Under the pieces are notes generated by a model. It saw nothing but the letters and a program-made list of their open reading frames with translations, had not been told where the DNA came from and ran no database searches. A stretch of 64,000 bases of DNA, from positions 62,001 through 126,000 of the forward strand of contig JBPCMN010000038.1 in assembly GCA_051002235.1 (NCBI GenBank), read 5' to 3'. Shown here in pieces: positions 15,335-24,756 of the stretch. The position numbers and the translations under genes were made by a program. Within the stretch, counting starts at the first letter, position 1. Each line of letters opens with the position of its first letter. Origin of the DNA: JBPCMN01 sp013695115 (GTDB lineage Bacteria; Actinomycetota; Acidimicrobiia; IMCC26256; JACDBD01).

Positions 15335-17962
15335 ATGAAGTACGTCCACGCCTTCGAGGAGGGCTCGAAAGAGCAGAAGTACCTGCTCGGTGGCAAGGGG
15401 GCCAACCTCGCCGAGATGACCAACCTCGGCCTGCCCGTCCCGCCCGGATTCACCATCACCACCGAGGCGTGCAAGGCCTACATGGCCGGCGCCGACAAGC
15501 TTCCCGATGGGCTGATGGACGAGGTCGCCGCCGCGCTGACCGCGCTCGAGGAGAAGATGGGCAAGCGGCTCGGCGACGAGGCCGACCCGCTGCTGGTGTC
15601 GGTGCGGTCGGGCGCGCCGTTCTCGATGCCCGGGATGATGGACACCGTCCTCAACCTCGGGCTCAACGACGCGTCGGTCAACGGCCTGGCCAAGCAGACC
15701 GACAACGAGCGCTTCGCGCTCGACTCGTACCGCCGCTTCGTGCAGATGTTCGGCAAGATCGTCCTCGACATCGACGGCGAGCTGTTCGAGGAGGCCCTGA
15801 CCGAGTTGCGCGAGCAACGGGGCGTCGCCACCGACCCCGAGCTCGACGCCGACGCGCTGACCGGCCTCGTCGAGACGTTCAAGGGCATCGTCAAGAAGGA
15901 GGCGGGGGTCGACTTCCCCCAGGACCCGCGCGAGCAGCTGCAGTACGCGATCGAAGCAGTGTTCAGGAGCTGGAACGGCAAGCGCGCCCGCGACTACCGC
16001 AAGCTCGAAGGCATCCCCGACGACCTCGGCACGGCCGTCAACGTGCAGACGATGGTGTTCGGGAACAAGGGCGACGACTCGGGCACCGGCGTCGCGTTCA
16101 CCCGCGATCCGGCCACCGGCGAGAAGCGCCCGTACGGCGACTTCCTGGTCAACGCCCAGGGCGAGGACGTCGTCGCCGGCATTCGCACGACCGAGCCCCT
16201 CGAGGACATGGGCAAGACGTTCCCGGAGCCGCACCGCCAGCTGCTCCAGGTGATGGACACACTCGAGCAGCACTACCGCGACATTTGCGACATCGAGTTC
16301 ACCATCGAGCAGGGACGCCTGTTCATCCTCCAGACCCGCGTGGGCAAGCGCACCGCCGCTGCCGCGCTGCGCATGGCGGTCGACATGGAGGCCGAGGGCC
16401 TGATCGACCGGACCGAAGCGGTCCTGCGGGTCCAGCCCGCCCAACTCGACCAACTGCTGCACCCGCGTATCGACAAGACGGAGCAAGACCCGATCGCAAC
16501 CGGTTTGAACGCGTCCCCCGGCGCGGCCGTCGGAAAGGTGTCGTTCACCGCCGACGAAGCCGAAGCGGCCGCGGCCGCGGGCGAAAAGGTCATCCTGGTA
16601 CGGCCCGAGACGTCCCCCGACGACCTCCACGGCATGATCGCGGCCGAGGGCATCCTCACCTCGCGGGGCGGGCTCGTGAGCCACGCTGCCGTCGTCGCCC
16701 GCGGCATGGGGAAGCCCGCGGTATGCGGCGCCTCCGCCCTCGACATCGACGTCGAGGGGAAGGTGTTCAAGGTCGACGGCACGACCGTTCGCGAGGGTGA
16801 CGTCATCACGATCGACGGCACGACCGGTGACATCTACGTCGGCGCGATCCCCGTGGTGGTGCCCGAGCCGTCCGACTACTTCGACACGATCCTCGGGTGG
16901 GCCGACGAGCTCCGCACGCTGCGCGTCCGCACCAACGCCGACCTTCCCGAGGACGCGGAGAAGGCACGCCGGTTCGGCGCCGAGGGCATCGGGCTGTGCC
17001 GTACCGAGCACATGTTCATGGGCGACCGGCTCCCGATCGTGCAGCGGTTCATCCTCGCCTCCGAGGAGAAGGAGGAGCTGGCCGCGCTGGCCGAGCTCGA
17101 GACGCTCCAGCGGTCCGACTTCCTCGGGATCTTCGCGGCGATGGACGGGCTGCCCGTCACCATCCGCCTGCTCGATCCGCCCCTGCACGAGTTCCTCCCC
17201 GACGTGGAGGAGCTGCTGGTGCGCGACGCCAAGGGCGAGCTCGACGACGAGGGCCGCACCCTGCTCGCCGCCGCGCAGGCGTGGCGCGAGTCCAACCCGA
17301 TGCTCGGAACGCGGGGCTGCCGGCTCGGGATCATCAAACCCGGCCTGTACCGCATGCAGGTGAAGGCGATCCTCGAGGCGGCGATCGAGCGCAAGGTCGC
17401 CGGCGGCGACCCCCGGGTCGAGATCATGATCCCCCTGATCGTCAGCGAGCCCGAGCTCTCGCTGATCGTGGACTGGACCCGCGAGGTCGCCGAGTCGCTG
17501 TTCTCCGACAGTCGGGAGGGTGTGTCGTTCCTCGTCGGGACGATGATCGAGACGCCGCGCGCCGCGCTGATGGCCGACGACATCGCCAAGGTCGCCGAGT
17601 TCTTCTCGTTCGGTACCAACGACCTGACCCAGATGGCGTTCGGCTTCTCCCGTGACGACGTCGAGGGCCGCTTCATGTCCCAATACCTCGAGCTCCACCT
17701 GCTCGCGGCCAACCCGTTCGAGACCCTCGACGTCGAGGGTGTCGGCCAGCTGGTGCGGGACGCGGTCGCGAAGGGCCGGGCGGCCCGGCCTGACCCCAAG
17801 CTCGGCAGCTGCGGCGAGAATGGCGGTGACACCAAGTCGGTGCGGTTCTGCCACGAGGTCGGCCTCGACTACGTGTCGTGCTCGCCCTACCGGGTGCCGA
17901 TCGCTCGCCTCGCCGCCGCCCACGCCGCCGTCGGATCGGACGGCCCGGGAGCGTCGGCGTAA
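15335..17962 (+). CDS. ppdK: Pyruvate, phosphate dikinase
   Basis: Interconverts pyruvate, ATP and phosphate with phosphoenolpyruvate, AMP and pyrophosphate. The protein begins MKYVHAFEEGSKEQKYLLGG, has the N-terminal ATP-grasp domain, the phospho-histidine in GGLVSHAAVVARG (about residue 450) and the C-terminal PEP-binding barrel with the catalytic cysteine in GSCGENGGD. At 875 residues the length is standard. The 114 nt upstream are non-coding and include TAGTCT at 15254-15259. It gives the organism a reversible link between pyruvate and PEP. Confidence 0.96.
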   Translation: MKYVHAFEEGSKEQKYLLGGKGANLAEMTNLGLPVPPGFTITTEACKAYMAGADKLPDGLMDEVAAALTALEEKMGKRLGDEADPLLVSVRSGAPFSMPGMMDTVLNLGLNDASVNGLAKQTDNERFALDSYRRFVQMFGKIVLDIDGELFEEALTELREQRGVATDPELDADALTGLVETFKGIVKKEAGVDFPQDPREQLQYAIEAVFRSWNGKRARDYRKLEGIPDDLGTAVNVQTMVFGNKGDDSGTGVAFTRDPATGEKRPYGDFLVNAQGEDVVAGIRTTEPLEDMGKTFPEPHRQLLQVMDTLEQHYRDICDIEFTIEQGRLFILQTRVGKRTAAAALRMAVDMEAEGLIDRTEAVLRVQPAQLDQLLHPRIDKTEQDPIATGLNASPGAAVGKVSFTADEAEAAAAAGEKVILVRPETSPDDLHGMIAAEGILTSRGGLVSHAAVVARGMGKPAVCGASALDIDVEGKVFKVDGTTVREGDVITIDGTTGDIYVGAIPVVVPEPSDYFDTILGWADELRTLRVRTNADLPEDAEKARRFGAEGIGLCRTEHMFMGDRLPIVQRFILASEEKEELAALAELETLQRSDFLGIFAAMDGLPVTIRLLDPPLHEFLPDVEELLVRDAKGELDDEGRTLLAAAQAWRESNPMLGTRGCRLGIIKPGLYRMQVKAILEAAIERKVAGGDPRVEIMIPLIVSEPELSLIVDWTREVAESLFSDSREGVSFLVGTMIETPRAALMADDIAKVAEFFSFGTNDLTQMAFGFSRDDVEGRFMSQYLELHLLAANPFETLDVEGVGQLVRDAVAKGRAARPDPKLGSCGENGGDTKSVRFCHEVGLDYVSCSPYRVPIARLAAAHAAVGSDGPGASA

Positions 17963-17987
17963 ACCGGTAACTGTCACACCCGGCCGG

Positions 17988-17993
17988 TATGGT
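17988..17993 (+). promoter_or_regulatory. -10 element of the dGTPase-like gene (leaderless)
   Basis: TATGGT ends 6 nt before the ATG at 18000, matching the TAnnnT-N6-start pattern seen across the window. Confidence 0.55.
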
Positions 17994-17999
17994 CGGTGC

Positions 18000-19097
18000 A
18001 TGCCCGGGAAAAGCCTGATCGTCGAAGCGGGTGTCGCGGTGCGGAAGGCGCACGCCGACGCCGATGGGTTCGTGGGCGGCGAGCTGCGCCGACGCGAAGA
18101 GCGGGAGGCGGAGCTCTCGGCCGGCCTCGCCCCGGGAGCCACCCGACCGGTGGGTGCCGGGCGCCGGGCGCGAGCCGAAGAGCCCGATCCGTACCGGCTG
18201 TGCTTCGAGCGCGACCTCGACCGGGTGAAGCACTCCCGGCCCTGGCGGCGCCTGGCCGGGAAGTGCCAGGTGTTCATCGCCCCCGAGGACGACCACCTGC
18301 GCACCCGCCTCACCCACGCGGTCGAGGTCGCCCAGGTCGCCACCGGCATCGCCCGAGCCGCCAACTTGTGTGTGCCCCTGGTGGAGGCGATCGCCCTCGC
18401 CCACGACTGCGGGCACGGCCCCGCCGGCCACGCGTCGGAGGAGGCGTTCTCGCCGTATGTGCCCGAGGCCACGTACGACCACGCGGTGTACGGCGCCGAC
18501 GTCACGCTCGCCAGGCTCAACCTGTGCCTCGAGACCCTCGACGGAGTCCGCAACCACTCCTGGCGTCGCCCCGCCCCGGCCACACCCGAGGGCGAGGTAG
18601 TGGCCTGGGCCGACCGGATCGCCTACGTGTGCCACGACTTCGAGGACGCGGTCGGCGCCGGCATCCTCACCCCCCACGATCTTCCACCCGAGGTGCGCGA
18701 CGTGGTCGGGTCCCGCGGGTCCGAGCAGATCGACACGTTCCTTCTCGCGGTGCTCGACGCGGTCCGCCGTACCGGCCACGTCGGCATGACCGAGCCGGCT
18801 GCCTCGGCGCTGGCCGCATTCCGGGCGTTCAATTTCGACCGGATCTACCTGCGGCCCGCCGCCCGACGCCAGGCCGACCGGGTGATCGCCCTGCTCCGAG
18901 GGCTCGTCGAACATTTCGCCGACGTGCCCACGCGCATCCCCGACCTCGCGGGGTCGGGAGATGCCATCACACCCGGGTCGCCGGACGCGGCGGCCGCGGC
19001 GGTCCACTACGTGAGCGGCATGACCGACCGCTACGCCCTCGGGCTCGGCGTCGAGCTCCTGGGCTGGCAGCCCGAGAACCTTCCCCGCGGGGTTTGA
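18000..19097 (+). CDS. dgt: Deoxyguanosinetriphosphate triphosphohydrolase-like HD protein
   Basis: HD-superfamily dNTP triphosphohydrolase; releases tripolyphosphate from dNTPs. The metal-site residues are all present: His in RTRLTHAVEV, the HD pair in LAHDCGHGPAGH and the Asp in WADRIAYVCHDFED. The N-terminal part has the family segment SRPWRRLAGKCQVF. Length 365 residues. It lies directly upstream of dnaG, an arrangement common in actinobacteria. Nucleotide preference cannot be predicted, so the symbol is generic. Confidence 0.9.
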   Translation: MPGKSLIVEAGVAVRKAHADADGFVGGELRRREEREAELSAGLAPGATRPVGAGRRARAEEPDPYRLCFERDLDRVKHSRPWRRLAGKCQVFIAPEDDHLRTRLTHAVEVAQVATGIARAANLCVPLVEAIALAHDCGHGPAGHASEEAFSPYVPEATYDHAVYGADVTLARLNLCLETLDGVRNHSWRRPAPATPEGEVVAWADRIAYVCHDFEDAVGAGILTPHDLPPEVRDVVGSRGSEQIDTFLLAVLDAVRRTGHVGMTEPAASALAAFRAFNFDRIYLRPAARRQADRVIALLRGLVEHFADVPTRIPDLAGSGDAITPGSPDAAAAAVHYVSGMTDRYALGLGVELLGWQPENLPRGV

Positions 19098-19143
19098 CGA
19101 GGCTCGCCGGCCGAGCGCTGGCCGGGCCGTAACCTGACGCTCG

Positions 19144-20940
19144 ATGGGGATCCTCGACGAGGACGTCGCCCGGGTACGGGAGTCGACCGACCTCGTCGCC
19201 CTCGTGGGCGAGCACGTCGGACTCAAACGCGTCGGCAACCGCTACATGGGGCTGTGCCCGTTCCACGCCGAGAAGACGCCGTCGTTCTCGGTCAACCAGG
19301 AAATGGGACTTTGGTTTTGCTTCGGTTGTCAGAAGCGGGGCGACGCGATCACGTTCGTGCGCGAGGTCGAGCACCTCGACTTCGTCGACGCGGTCGAGCG
19401 CCTCGCCGCCCGCGCCGGCATCACCCTGCGCTACGACAGCAAGGCAACCGGCGAGAACCGCAAGCGGCGCGACCGTCTCGCCGAAGCCGTCGGCGAGGCG
19501 ATCGCGTTCTACCACCGGCTACTGCTCGAGGCGCCTGAGGGTGGCAAGGCGCGCCAGTACCTGCGCAGCCGCGGGTTCGACGGCGACGTCGCCCGCCGGT
19601 TCTCGATCGGGTGGTCGCCCGACGACTGGGACCTGCTCAGCCGCCACCTCCAGTCGAAGAAGTTCTCGCGCGACGACATCACCAGCGCCGGTCTCGCGTT
19701 CGTGAACAAGGTCAACAAGCTCCAGGACCAGTTCCGGGCGCGGCTGATGTTCCCGATCTACGACAGCCGGGGCGAGCCCGCCGGTTTCGGCGGACGCGCT
19801 CTCGACGACGAGGGGCCCAAGTACAAGAACTCGCCCGACTCCGCGATCTACCAGAAGAGCCGGCTGCTCTACGGCCTCAACTGGGCCAAGGGCGAGATCG
19901 TGGCCAAGGGCGACGTCGTGATCTGCGAGGGCTACACCGACGTGATGGCGTTCGCGCTCGCCGGTGCCGCCAACGCGGTCGCGACCTGTGGCACCGCGCT
20001 CGCCGACGACCACTTCCAGATCCTGAAGAACCTCACCCGCAAGGTCACGCTCGCCTACGACTCCGACGCCGCCGGCCGGGGCGCGGCGGAGCGTTGGTAC
20101 GAGTGGGAGCAGCGTTTCGAGATCGAGGTGCGCGTGGCCGCGCTCCCGGCCGGCCGCGACCCGGCGGACGTGTGGAAGGACGACCCGGGCGCGCTGCTCA
20201 AGGCGGTCGACGACGCCAAACCGTTCATGCAGTTCCGCATCGACCAGGTGCTCGCGGGCAGTGAGTACATCAGCCCGGAGGGAAGGGCCCGAACGGCTGA
20301 GGCCCTGGTACCGGTGCTGCGGGAGCATCCGAGTGAGCTGGTACGGGAGGCGTACATCCAGACCGTCGCGGGCTCGACCGGTTTCGACCACGCCTGGTTC
20401 AAGCAGGCGATCGCGCGCGGTGTTCACAGGCGACCCCCGTCGGATGAATCCGCGCCGCGGACGGAGGTGCACGTAGATCGACGCGAGCTCGACGCCCTGC
20501 GCTGGGCGATCCACGAGCCCCACTTCGTGTCCGACTGGCTGGAACCGATCCTCTTCTCCGACGAGACGGCGCGTGCCGCGTTCGAGCTCCTTCTGGCGGC
20601 GGAGTCGTTCCGGGAGGCGCTCGACCACAGTGAAGGCGACGTGCGTTCGCTGCTCGAGCGGCTCGCGGTCGAGGACGCGACCGTCGACGGCGACCCCGAG
20701 ACCGTGCGCGCCCGGCTGATGGTGAACATGGTCGTACCTGCCGGTGAACGGCTGCTCAAGTCGATGCTCGAGCGCGACGACGAACGTGCCAGCGAAGTGA
20801 AGTCGCTCCTCGATCTCGCCGCGCACAACCGCGACACCGGCGAGTGGGATGCGGCACAGCAGGCGGCGAGGCAGTTGGTAGGGTGGCTCGTCGACCGGGC
20901 GCAGGAGCCAAGCTCGCAGGAGCCAAGCTCGCAGGAGTAG
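19144..20940 (+). CDS. dnaG: DNA primase
   Basis: Makes RNA primers at the replication fork. The N-terminal CHC2 zinc finger (CPFHAEKTPSF then CFGC) is followed by the TOPRIM core with ICEGYTDVMA and AYDSDAAG, and a C-terminal helicase-interaction region. Length 598 residues. The C-terminus carries a short tandem repeat (QEPSS QEPSS QE) encoded by two copies of CAGGAGCCAAGCTCG. A TAACCT hexamer ends 8 nt before the ATG. rpoD follows after 6 nt, recalling the dnaG-rpoD macromolecular synthesis operon. Confidence 0.96.
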   Translation: MGILDEDVARVRESTDLVALVGEHVGLKRVGNRYMGLCPFHAEKTPSFSVNQEMGLWFCFGCQKRGDAITFVREVEHLDFVDAVERLAARAGITLRYDSKATGENRKRRDRLAEAVGEAIAFYHRLLLEAPEGGKARQYLRSRGFDGDVARRFSIGWSPDDWDLLSRHLQSKKFSRDDITSAGLAFVNKVNKLQDQFRARLMFPIYDSRGEPAGFGGRALDDEGPKYKNSPDSAIYQKSRLLYGLNWAKGEIVAKGDVVICEGYTDVMAFALAGAANAVATCGTALADDHFQILKNLTRKVTLAYDSDAAGRGAAERWYEWEQRFEIEVRVAALPAGRDPADVWKDDPGALLKAVDDAKPFMQFRIDQVLAGSEYISPEGRARTAEALVPVLREHPSELVREAYIQTVAGSTGFDHAWFKQAIARGVHRRPPSDESAPRTEVHVDRRELDALRWAIHEPHFVSDWLEPILFSDETARAAFELLLAAESFREALDHSEGDVRSLLERLAVEDATVDGDPETVRARLMVNMVVPAGERLLKSMLERDDERASEVKSLLDLAAHNRDTGEWDAAQQAARQLVGWLVDRAQEPSSQEPSSQE

Positions 20941-20946
20941 GAGCGC

Positions 20947-22284
20947 GTGGGGGATTCTGAAACTACGGCGAAGGCGGAGAAGGCTGAGTCGAAGTCCGAC
21001 GCGACGGATCAGTCGGCGCTGCCCGACCCGCTGGCGCGCTTCAAGGAACGTGGCTTCATCACCAGCGGCGAGATCTTCTCCGCCTTTCCCGATCTCGAGC
21101 CCGACACCGGCGAGCTCGCCGCGATCTACGCCGGCATCAAGGCGCGCGGCATCGAGGTCGTGGACGAGATCGCCGAAGAGCTCCAGCGTGAGGACCAGCG
21201 ACGCGCCGGTGGCGGCGCTGCCCCCGACGCTCCCCACCGCCGTCGCGTCCCCGAGGTCGGCCGAACGATCGGTGTCGTCCCTCGTCCCGGTGAGGCCCAT
21301 GAGCGGCGCAAGGAGCCCATGGGCCGCTTGGCCGAACCCACCGCCAAGCCCGAGCGAACCGGGGAGTTCGGCAGCTTCGACCCGGTGCGCATGTACCTCA
21401 AGGAGATCGGGAAGGTCCCGCTGCTCACCGGCCCCCAGGAGGTCACGCTGGCGAAGCGGATCGAGGCGGGGCTGCACTCGGTCGACCACCTCGAGCAGCA
21501 GCCCGGGCTGAGCGAGCAGGAGCGGGCCAGTGCCGATGCCGTGGTCGTCGACGGCCAGCTGGCCAAGAAGCAGCTGACCGAGGCCAACCTCCGTCTCGTC
21601 GTCTCGATCGCCAAGCGCTACGTGGGCCGGGGCATGGCGCTGCTCGACCTGATCCAGGAGGGCAACCTCGGCCTCATCCGCGCGGTCGAGAAGTTCGACT
21701 ACACGAAGGGGTTCAAGTTCTCGACCTACGCGACGTGGTGGATCCGCCAGGCCATCACCCGTGCGATCGCCGACCAGGCCCGCACGATCCGCATCCCGGT
21801 GCACATGGTCGAGACCATGAACAAGGTCGTGCGGATCCAGCGTCAGATGCTCCAGGAGCTCGGCCGCGAGCCCACCGTCGACGAGGTCGCGGCCAAGGTC
21901 GAGATGACTCCCGACCGCGTGCGCGAGATCCAGCGGATCGGGCAGGAGCCCGTGTCCCTGGAGACGCCGGTTGGCGAGGAGGACGACAGCTTCCTCGGCG
22001 ACTTCGTGGAAGACCCGAGCGCCATCGCCCCCGCGACCGCGGCGGCACGAGCGCTGCTCACCGAGGCGATCGAGGAAGCATTGGAGGAGCTCAACGACCG
22101 CGAGCGTCAGGTCGTACGCCTCCGCTTCGGGCTCGACGACGGTCAGGTCCGGACGCTGGAAGAGGTCGGCAAGGAGTTCGGTGTGACCCGAGAGCGAATC
22201 CGCCAGATCGAGTCGAAGACGCTCGCCAAGTTGCGCCACCCCACCCGGTCCCAGCGCCTGCGCGACTACCTCGAAGAGCCGTAG
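20947..22284 (+). CDS. rpoD: Primary sigma factor RpoD/SigA
   Basis: Housekeeping sigma-70. Region 1.1 appears near the N-terminus, then region 1.2 (DPVRMYLKEIGKVPLLT), region 2 with FSTYATWWIRQAITRAIADQ, region 3 and region 4 with the helix-turn-helix VTRERIRQIESKTLAKLRHP. Length 445 residues, typical for an actinobacterial SigA. The start is a GTG 6 nt after dnaG. The TAnnnT hexamers found throughout this window are what such a factor recognises. Confidence 0.96.
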   Translation: MGDSETTAKAEKAESKSDATDQSALPDPLARFKERGFITSGEIFSAFPDLEPDTGELAAIYAGIKARGIEVVDEIAEELQREDQRRAGGGAAPDAPHRRRVPEVGRTIGVVPRPGEAHERRKEPMGRLAEPTAKPERTGEFGSFDPVRMYLKEIGKVPLLTGPQEVTLAKRIEAGLHSVDHLEQQPGLSEQERASADAVVVDGQLAKKQLTEANLRLVVSIAKRYVGRGMALLDLIQEGNLGLIRAVEKFDYTKGFKFSTYATWWIRQAITRAIADQARTIRIPVHMVETMNKVVRIQRQMLQELGREPTVDEVAAKVEMTPDRVREIQRIGQEPVSLETPVGEEDDSFLGDFVEDPSAIAPATAAARALLTEAIEEALEELNDRERQVVRLRFGLDDGQVRTLEEVGKEFGVTRERIRQIESKTLAKLRHPTRSQRLRDYLEEP

Positions 22285-22308
22285 GCCCGACTGGATGCCG
22301 GACCTCGG

Positions 22309-22314
22309 TAGATT
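22309..22314 (+). promoter_or_regulatory. -10 element of the CAU tRNA
   Basis: TAGATT ends 6 nt before the mature tRNA 5' end at 22321. It calibrates the same spacing seen before many start codons here. Confidence 0.6.
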
Positions 22315-22320
22315 TCGTCC

Positions 22321-22393
22321 GGGGTCGTAGCTCAGTGGTCAGAGCAGCGGACTCATAATCCGTCGGTCGGTGGTTCGATCCCACCCGGCCCCA
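22321..22393 (+). tRNA. tRNA with CAU anticodon (Met elongator or Ile2)
   Basis: A full cloverleaf: acceptor GGGGTCG/CGGCCCC, D stem GCTC/GAGC, anticodon stem GCGGA/TCCGT with loop CTCATAA (anticodon CAT), and T stem GGTGG/CCACC with TTCGATC. The anticodon stem lacks the three G-C pairs of an initiator, so this is not fMet. Elongator Met and lysidine-modified Ile2 cannot be told apart safely by eye. CCA is not fully encoded (ACC then G). Confidence 0.92.
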
Positions 22394-22416
22394 CCGATGT
22401 TTCGGCTGGTCCGGTA

Positions 22417-22632
22417 ATGGCGCAACGTCGGCTCACCGAGCCGCACCCGAGTCGCCTACCGCCGGATCATCCGCGCCGCGACGAGATCCTCGCCGCCCAT
22501 GAAGCGGCGATGGCCGCCGGCGAGTCGGGTTACGACGACCCGGTCACCGGACTGTGGGTGTTCACCGCCGCGTACCTGGCCGACCGGGACTGCTGCGAGA
22601 GTGGCTGCCGGCACTGCCCCTACGTGTCGTGA
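22417..22632 (+). CDS. DUF5522 family small cysteine-rich protein
   Basis: A 71-residue protein matching the pattern of DUF5522: a conserved middle (GYDDPVTGLWVFTAAYL) and a C-terminal cysteine cluster DCCESGCRHCPY that could bind a metal. It starts 23 nt after the tRNA and its stop overlaps the next start (GTGA). The function of the family is unknown. Confidence 0.8.
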   Translation: MAQRRLTEPHPSRLPPDHPRRDEILAAHEAAMAAGESGYDDPVTGLWVFTAAYLADRDCCESGCRHCPYVS

Positions 22633-22823
22633 TCGCCTGGGCCCTTCTCGCGCTGGCGGCTGTCGGCTGGAGTGTCCTCGGTCTCACCGGCGCGCTGGGG
22701 AGCCCGCACCCCACCTTGAGCACGCTCGTGACCGAAGCCACCCAAGGACCGGCGGCTCGAGCGGTACTTGTTGCCGCCTGGATCATCGCCGGCTGGGCGA
22801 TCGTGCGATGGCCGTCGACGTGA
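22629..22823 (+). CDS. Small two-helix membrane protein
   Basis: 64 residues starting at a GTG that overlaps the DUF5522 stop by 4 nt. Two hydrophobic segments are visible (WALLALAAVGWSVLGL and LVAAWIIAGWAIVRW). I do not recognise a named family. The tight overlap on both sides suggests a three-gene operon of small membrane-associated proteins. Confidence 0.6.
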   Translation: MIAWALLALAAVGWSVLGLTGALGSPHPTLSTLVTEATQGPAARAVLVAAWIIAGWAIVRWPST

Positions 22824-23032
22824 GCGCCCGATCGATCGGCCTGCTCGGGTGGTGCGTCATCGCGGTCGTGGCGGCGACCCTCGCGGTCCTCGGCCGAATG
22901 GGTCGAGCGGGGATCCCCGCACCCGCGGCGGTCATGCGGGAGATCCTGCGAATGCCGTTCGGCCGGTTGGCGTTGCTCACGGGATGGCTCATCCTCGGCT
23001 GGCACCTCTTCCTCGCGCCGCCAGGCGGCTGA
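22808..23032 (+). CDS. Small membrane protein, possibly DUF6186-like
   Basis: 74 residues, ATG start, overlapping the previous gene by 16 nt. A first helix (LLGWCVIAVVAATLAVLGR), a charged link and a second helix ending LILGWHLFLAP. The GWHLF ending recalls the small actinobacterial DUF6186 family, but this is from memory and needs a profile search. Function unknown. Confidence 0.6.
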   Translation: MAVDVSARSIGLLGWCVIAVVAATLAVLGRMGRAGIPAPAAVMREILRMPFGRLALLTGWLILGWHLFLAPPGG

Positions 23033-23058
23033 GTGAACCGACCGTTATCCTCGGCAAT

Positions 23059-23682
23059 ATGCGGCGATTCTCGTTCCGGCCCTCGCTCACGCTGCGCGGG
23101 CGCAAGTTCAAGGGCCCGCGGGGTTGGGCGGGCAAGCCGCTGCACCCGCCGCTCACTGCCATCCCAGTGGGGGCGTACGCGCTCGCCGCGGCCTTCGACG
23201 TGATCTCGTACGTCGGCAGAGAGCAGGAGTGGGCGCGCGACTTCTATCGCGCCGCCACGTTCGCGTTGGTCGGCGGGGCGATCTTGTCGGTGTTCACCAT
23301 CCTGACCGGCTTCTGGGACTGGCTGCGCTCGACCGAGCGGGGTACGCAGGCTCGCCGGACCGCCAACGCCCACGCCATCACGATGCTGATGGTCAGTGCG
23401 TTAGTGTTCACCGGCATCATCGTGCGTCTCGTCGCGTACGACGGAGATACGCACACCCCCGTGTTCGCACTCGTCCTGTCGGTCGCCGGCACACTGCTCG
23501 TCGGCATCGGTGGGACGATCGGCGGGTCCCTGACGTACGACTACGGGTTCAACGTCGAGACCGCCGGTGATCACCCGGTATGGCACAAGTCTGAACGTGA
23601 CGTTCTCCCGGGCGAGAAGCACGGCGAGGTCTCGTCGCCCGACGCGGAGGCGGCGGTGGAGGAGCTTTCCTCGCACTTGTAA
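23059..23682 (+). CDS. DUF2231 family membrane protein
   Basis: A 207-residue protein with four membrane helices that fits DUF2231: the motif KPLHPPLTAIPVGAY near the N-terminus and FWDWLRSTERGTQARRTANAH after the second helix. The C-terminal 50 residues are hydrophilic and acidic. A TATCCT hexamer ends 7 nt before the ATG. The family is sometimes annotated as haem- or redox-linked membrane proteins, without firm evidence. Confidence 0.8.
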   Translation: MRRFSFRPSLTLRGRKFKGPRGWAGKPLHPPLTAIPVGAYALAAAFDVISYVGREQEWARDFYRAATFALVGGAILSVFTILTGFWDWLRSTERGTQARRTANAHAITMLMVSALVFTGIIVRLVAYDGDTHTPVFALVLSVAGTLLVGIGGTIGGSLTYDYGFNVETAGDHPVWHKSERDVLPGEKHGEVSSPDAEAAVEELSSHL

Positions 23683-23688
23683 CGGCTC

Positions 23689-24756
23689 GTGCCGGATGGC
23701 GCCAACCACACCTGTCCGGTAGCCAAGCGCCGTGCGGGGGCGCGGTCACCGGCGGGGGTCTTGGCTGGCGTCGTGATGCTCGCGGGCGTTGCGGCCTGTC
23801 AGCCGGCGAAGACGCCCACACCCCGGCCATCGGTCGCGATCTTCCCGTCCGACGTCCTCACCGTTCCCGACGTCAACCAGGCGACCGGGAAGCGGGTGAA
23901 CATGCCGATGCCGGACTGCACGGCCTTCCCGTCCGATTGCAACGAGCTCGCCCTGATCAACCAGCTCGACGGGTTCGACCTCGATCCCAACATCACCCTG
24001 CTGTTCGACGGCCCCATCGACGTCAACCGCGTCACCGACGCGAACCTTTCGTGCAGCCGACCGCGGGCGGTGCCGCCATCGGGCTCAACCGGCTCGTCTG
24101 GGACCCGGCGACGAATGTCCTCTACGGGCACCCGAAGCGGCAGCTGATGGAGCGGACCGAGTAACGGCTCACGATCACCGCCGACGTGAACGGCCAGACG
24201 GGCACGTCGACGTTCACCACGATGAGCGCGACCAGCGTGCTCGGCCATCGCCAACTGGCTCGAACGGTCGGGGAGCCCGGAGGCGTTCGCGCCGCTGCTA
24301 CTGCCGAGCGAGGTCTTCTACCAGTTCGCATACGGCGACCGGACCGTGTCGAACCCGACCAGTGCCACGCTCATGCGCGCCGGCGGCTTCCAAGCGGTGA
24401 CGACGCTCTACCGCCATGATCAGGCCGCGACCAAGGGATGTGACCCGCACGGCTTCCTGCTCGACCCCCGGATCGAGGGCCGCCAACCCGCTCAGGTGCA
24501 GCTCGCCGAGTTCCTCAAGACCGGCACGAGGACCGACCCCGACGCGGCCGGCACGTTGTTCGAGTTCCCGATCACCGATCCGAACTCGATCGAGACCCTG
24601 AACCACAACACGACCGACCCTTGCCCGCTGGCCGATATCGGGATTCCCTATCAGGATCCCCCGTTCGGCGAACCGGAGTCCGCGCCGACCAGCGGCTCGG
24701 CCTGCTGCTTGACCCGCTCGATACCAAGCTCGACGGCAGCCTGGGCCTTCTCGTAG
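23689..24756 (+). pseudogene. Degraded lipoprotein gene (lipase/esterase-like)
   Basis: Reads as one secreted protein broken three times. Frame 1 (from 23689) gives a lipoprotein signal with GVAACQ and an Ig-like stretch to DPNITLLFDGPIDVNRVTDANL. Frame 3 continues with FVQPTAGGAAIGLNRLVWDP up to an in-frame TAA at 24162-24164, and resumes as RLTITADVNGQTGTSTF. Frame 1 then returns with YQFAYGDRTVSNPTSATLM and on to PPFGEPESAP. The 3' end runs into the oppositely oriented YtxH-like gene. The pattern recalls virulence-factor-lipase N-terminal domains, but no catalytic domain remains. Confidence 0.65.

Noticed and set aside
13952..18583. A very long open frame on the minus strand across glyS, ppdK and the dGTPase-like gene
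   Set aside because: It is antisense to several clear genes and its composition is arginine- and aspartate-heavy with no domain. High GC suppresses stop codons, which explains its length.
22321..22393. Initiator tRNA-fMet
   Set aside because: The anticodon stem lacks three consecutive G-C pairs and the acceptor end is fully paired.
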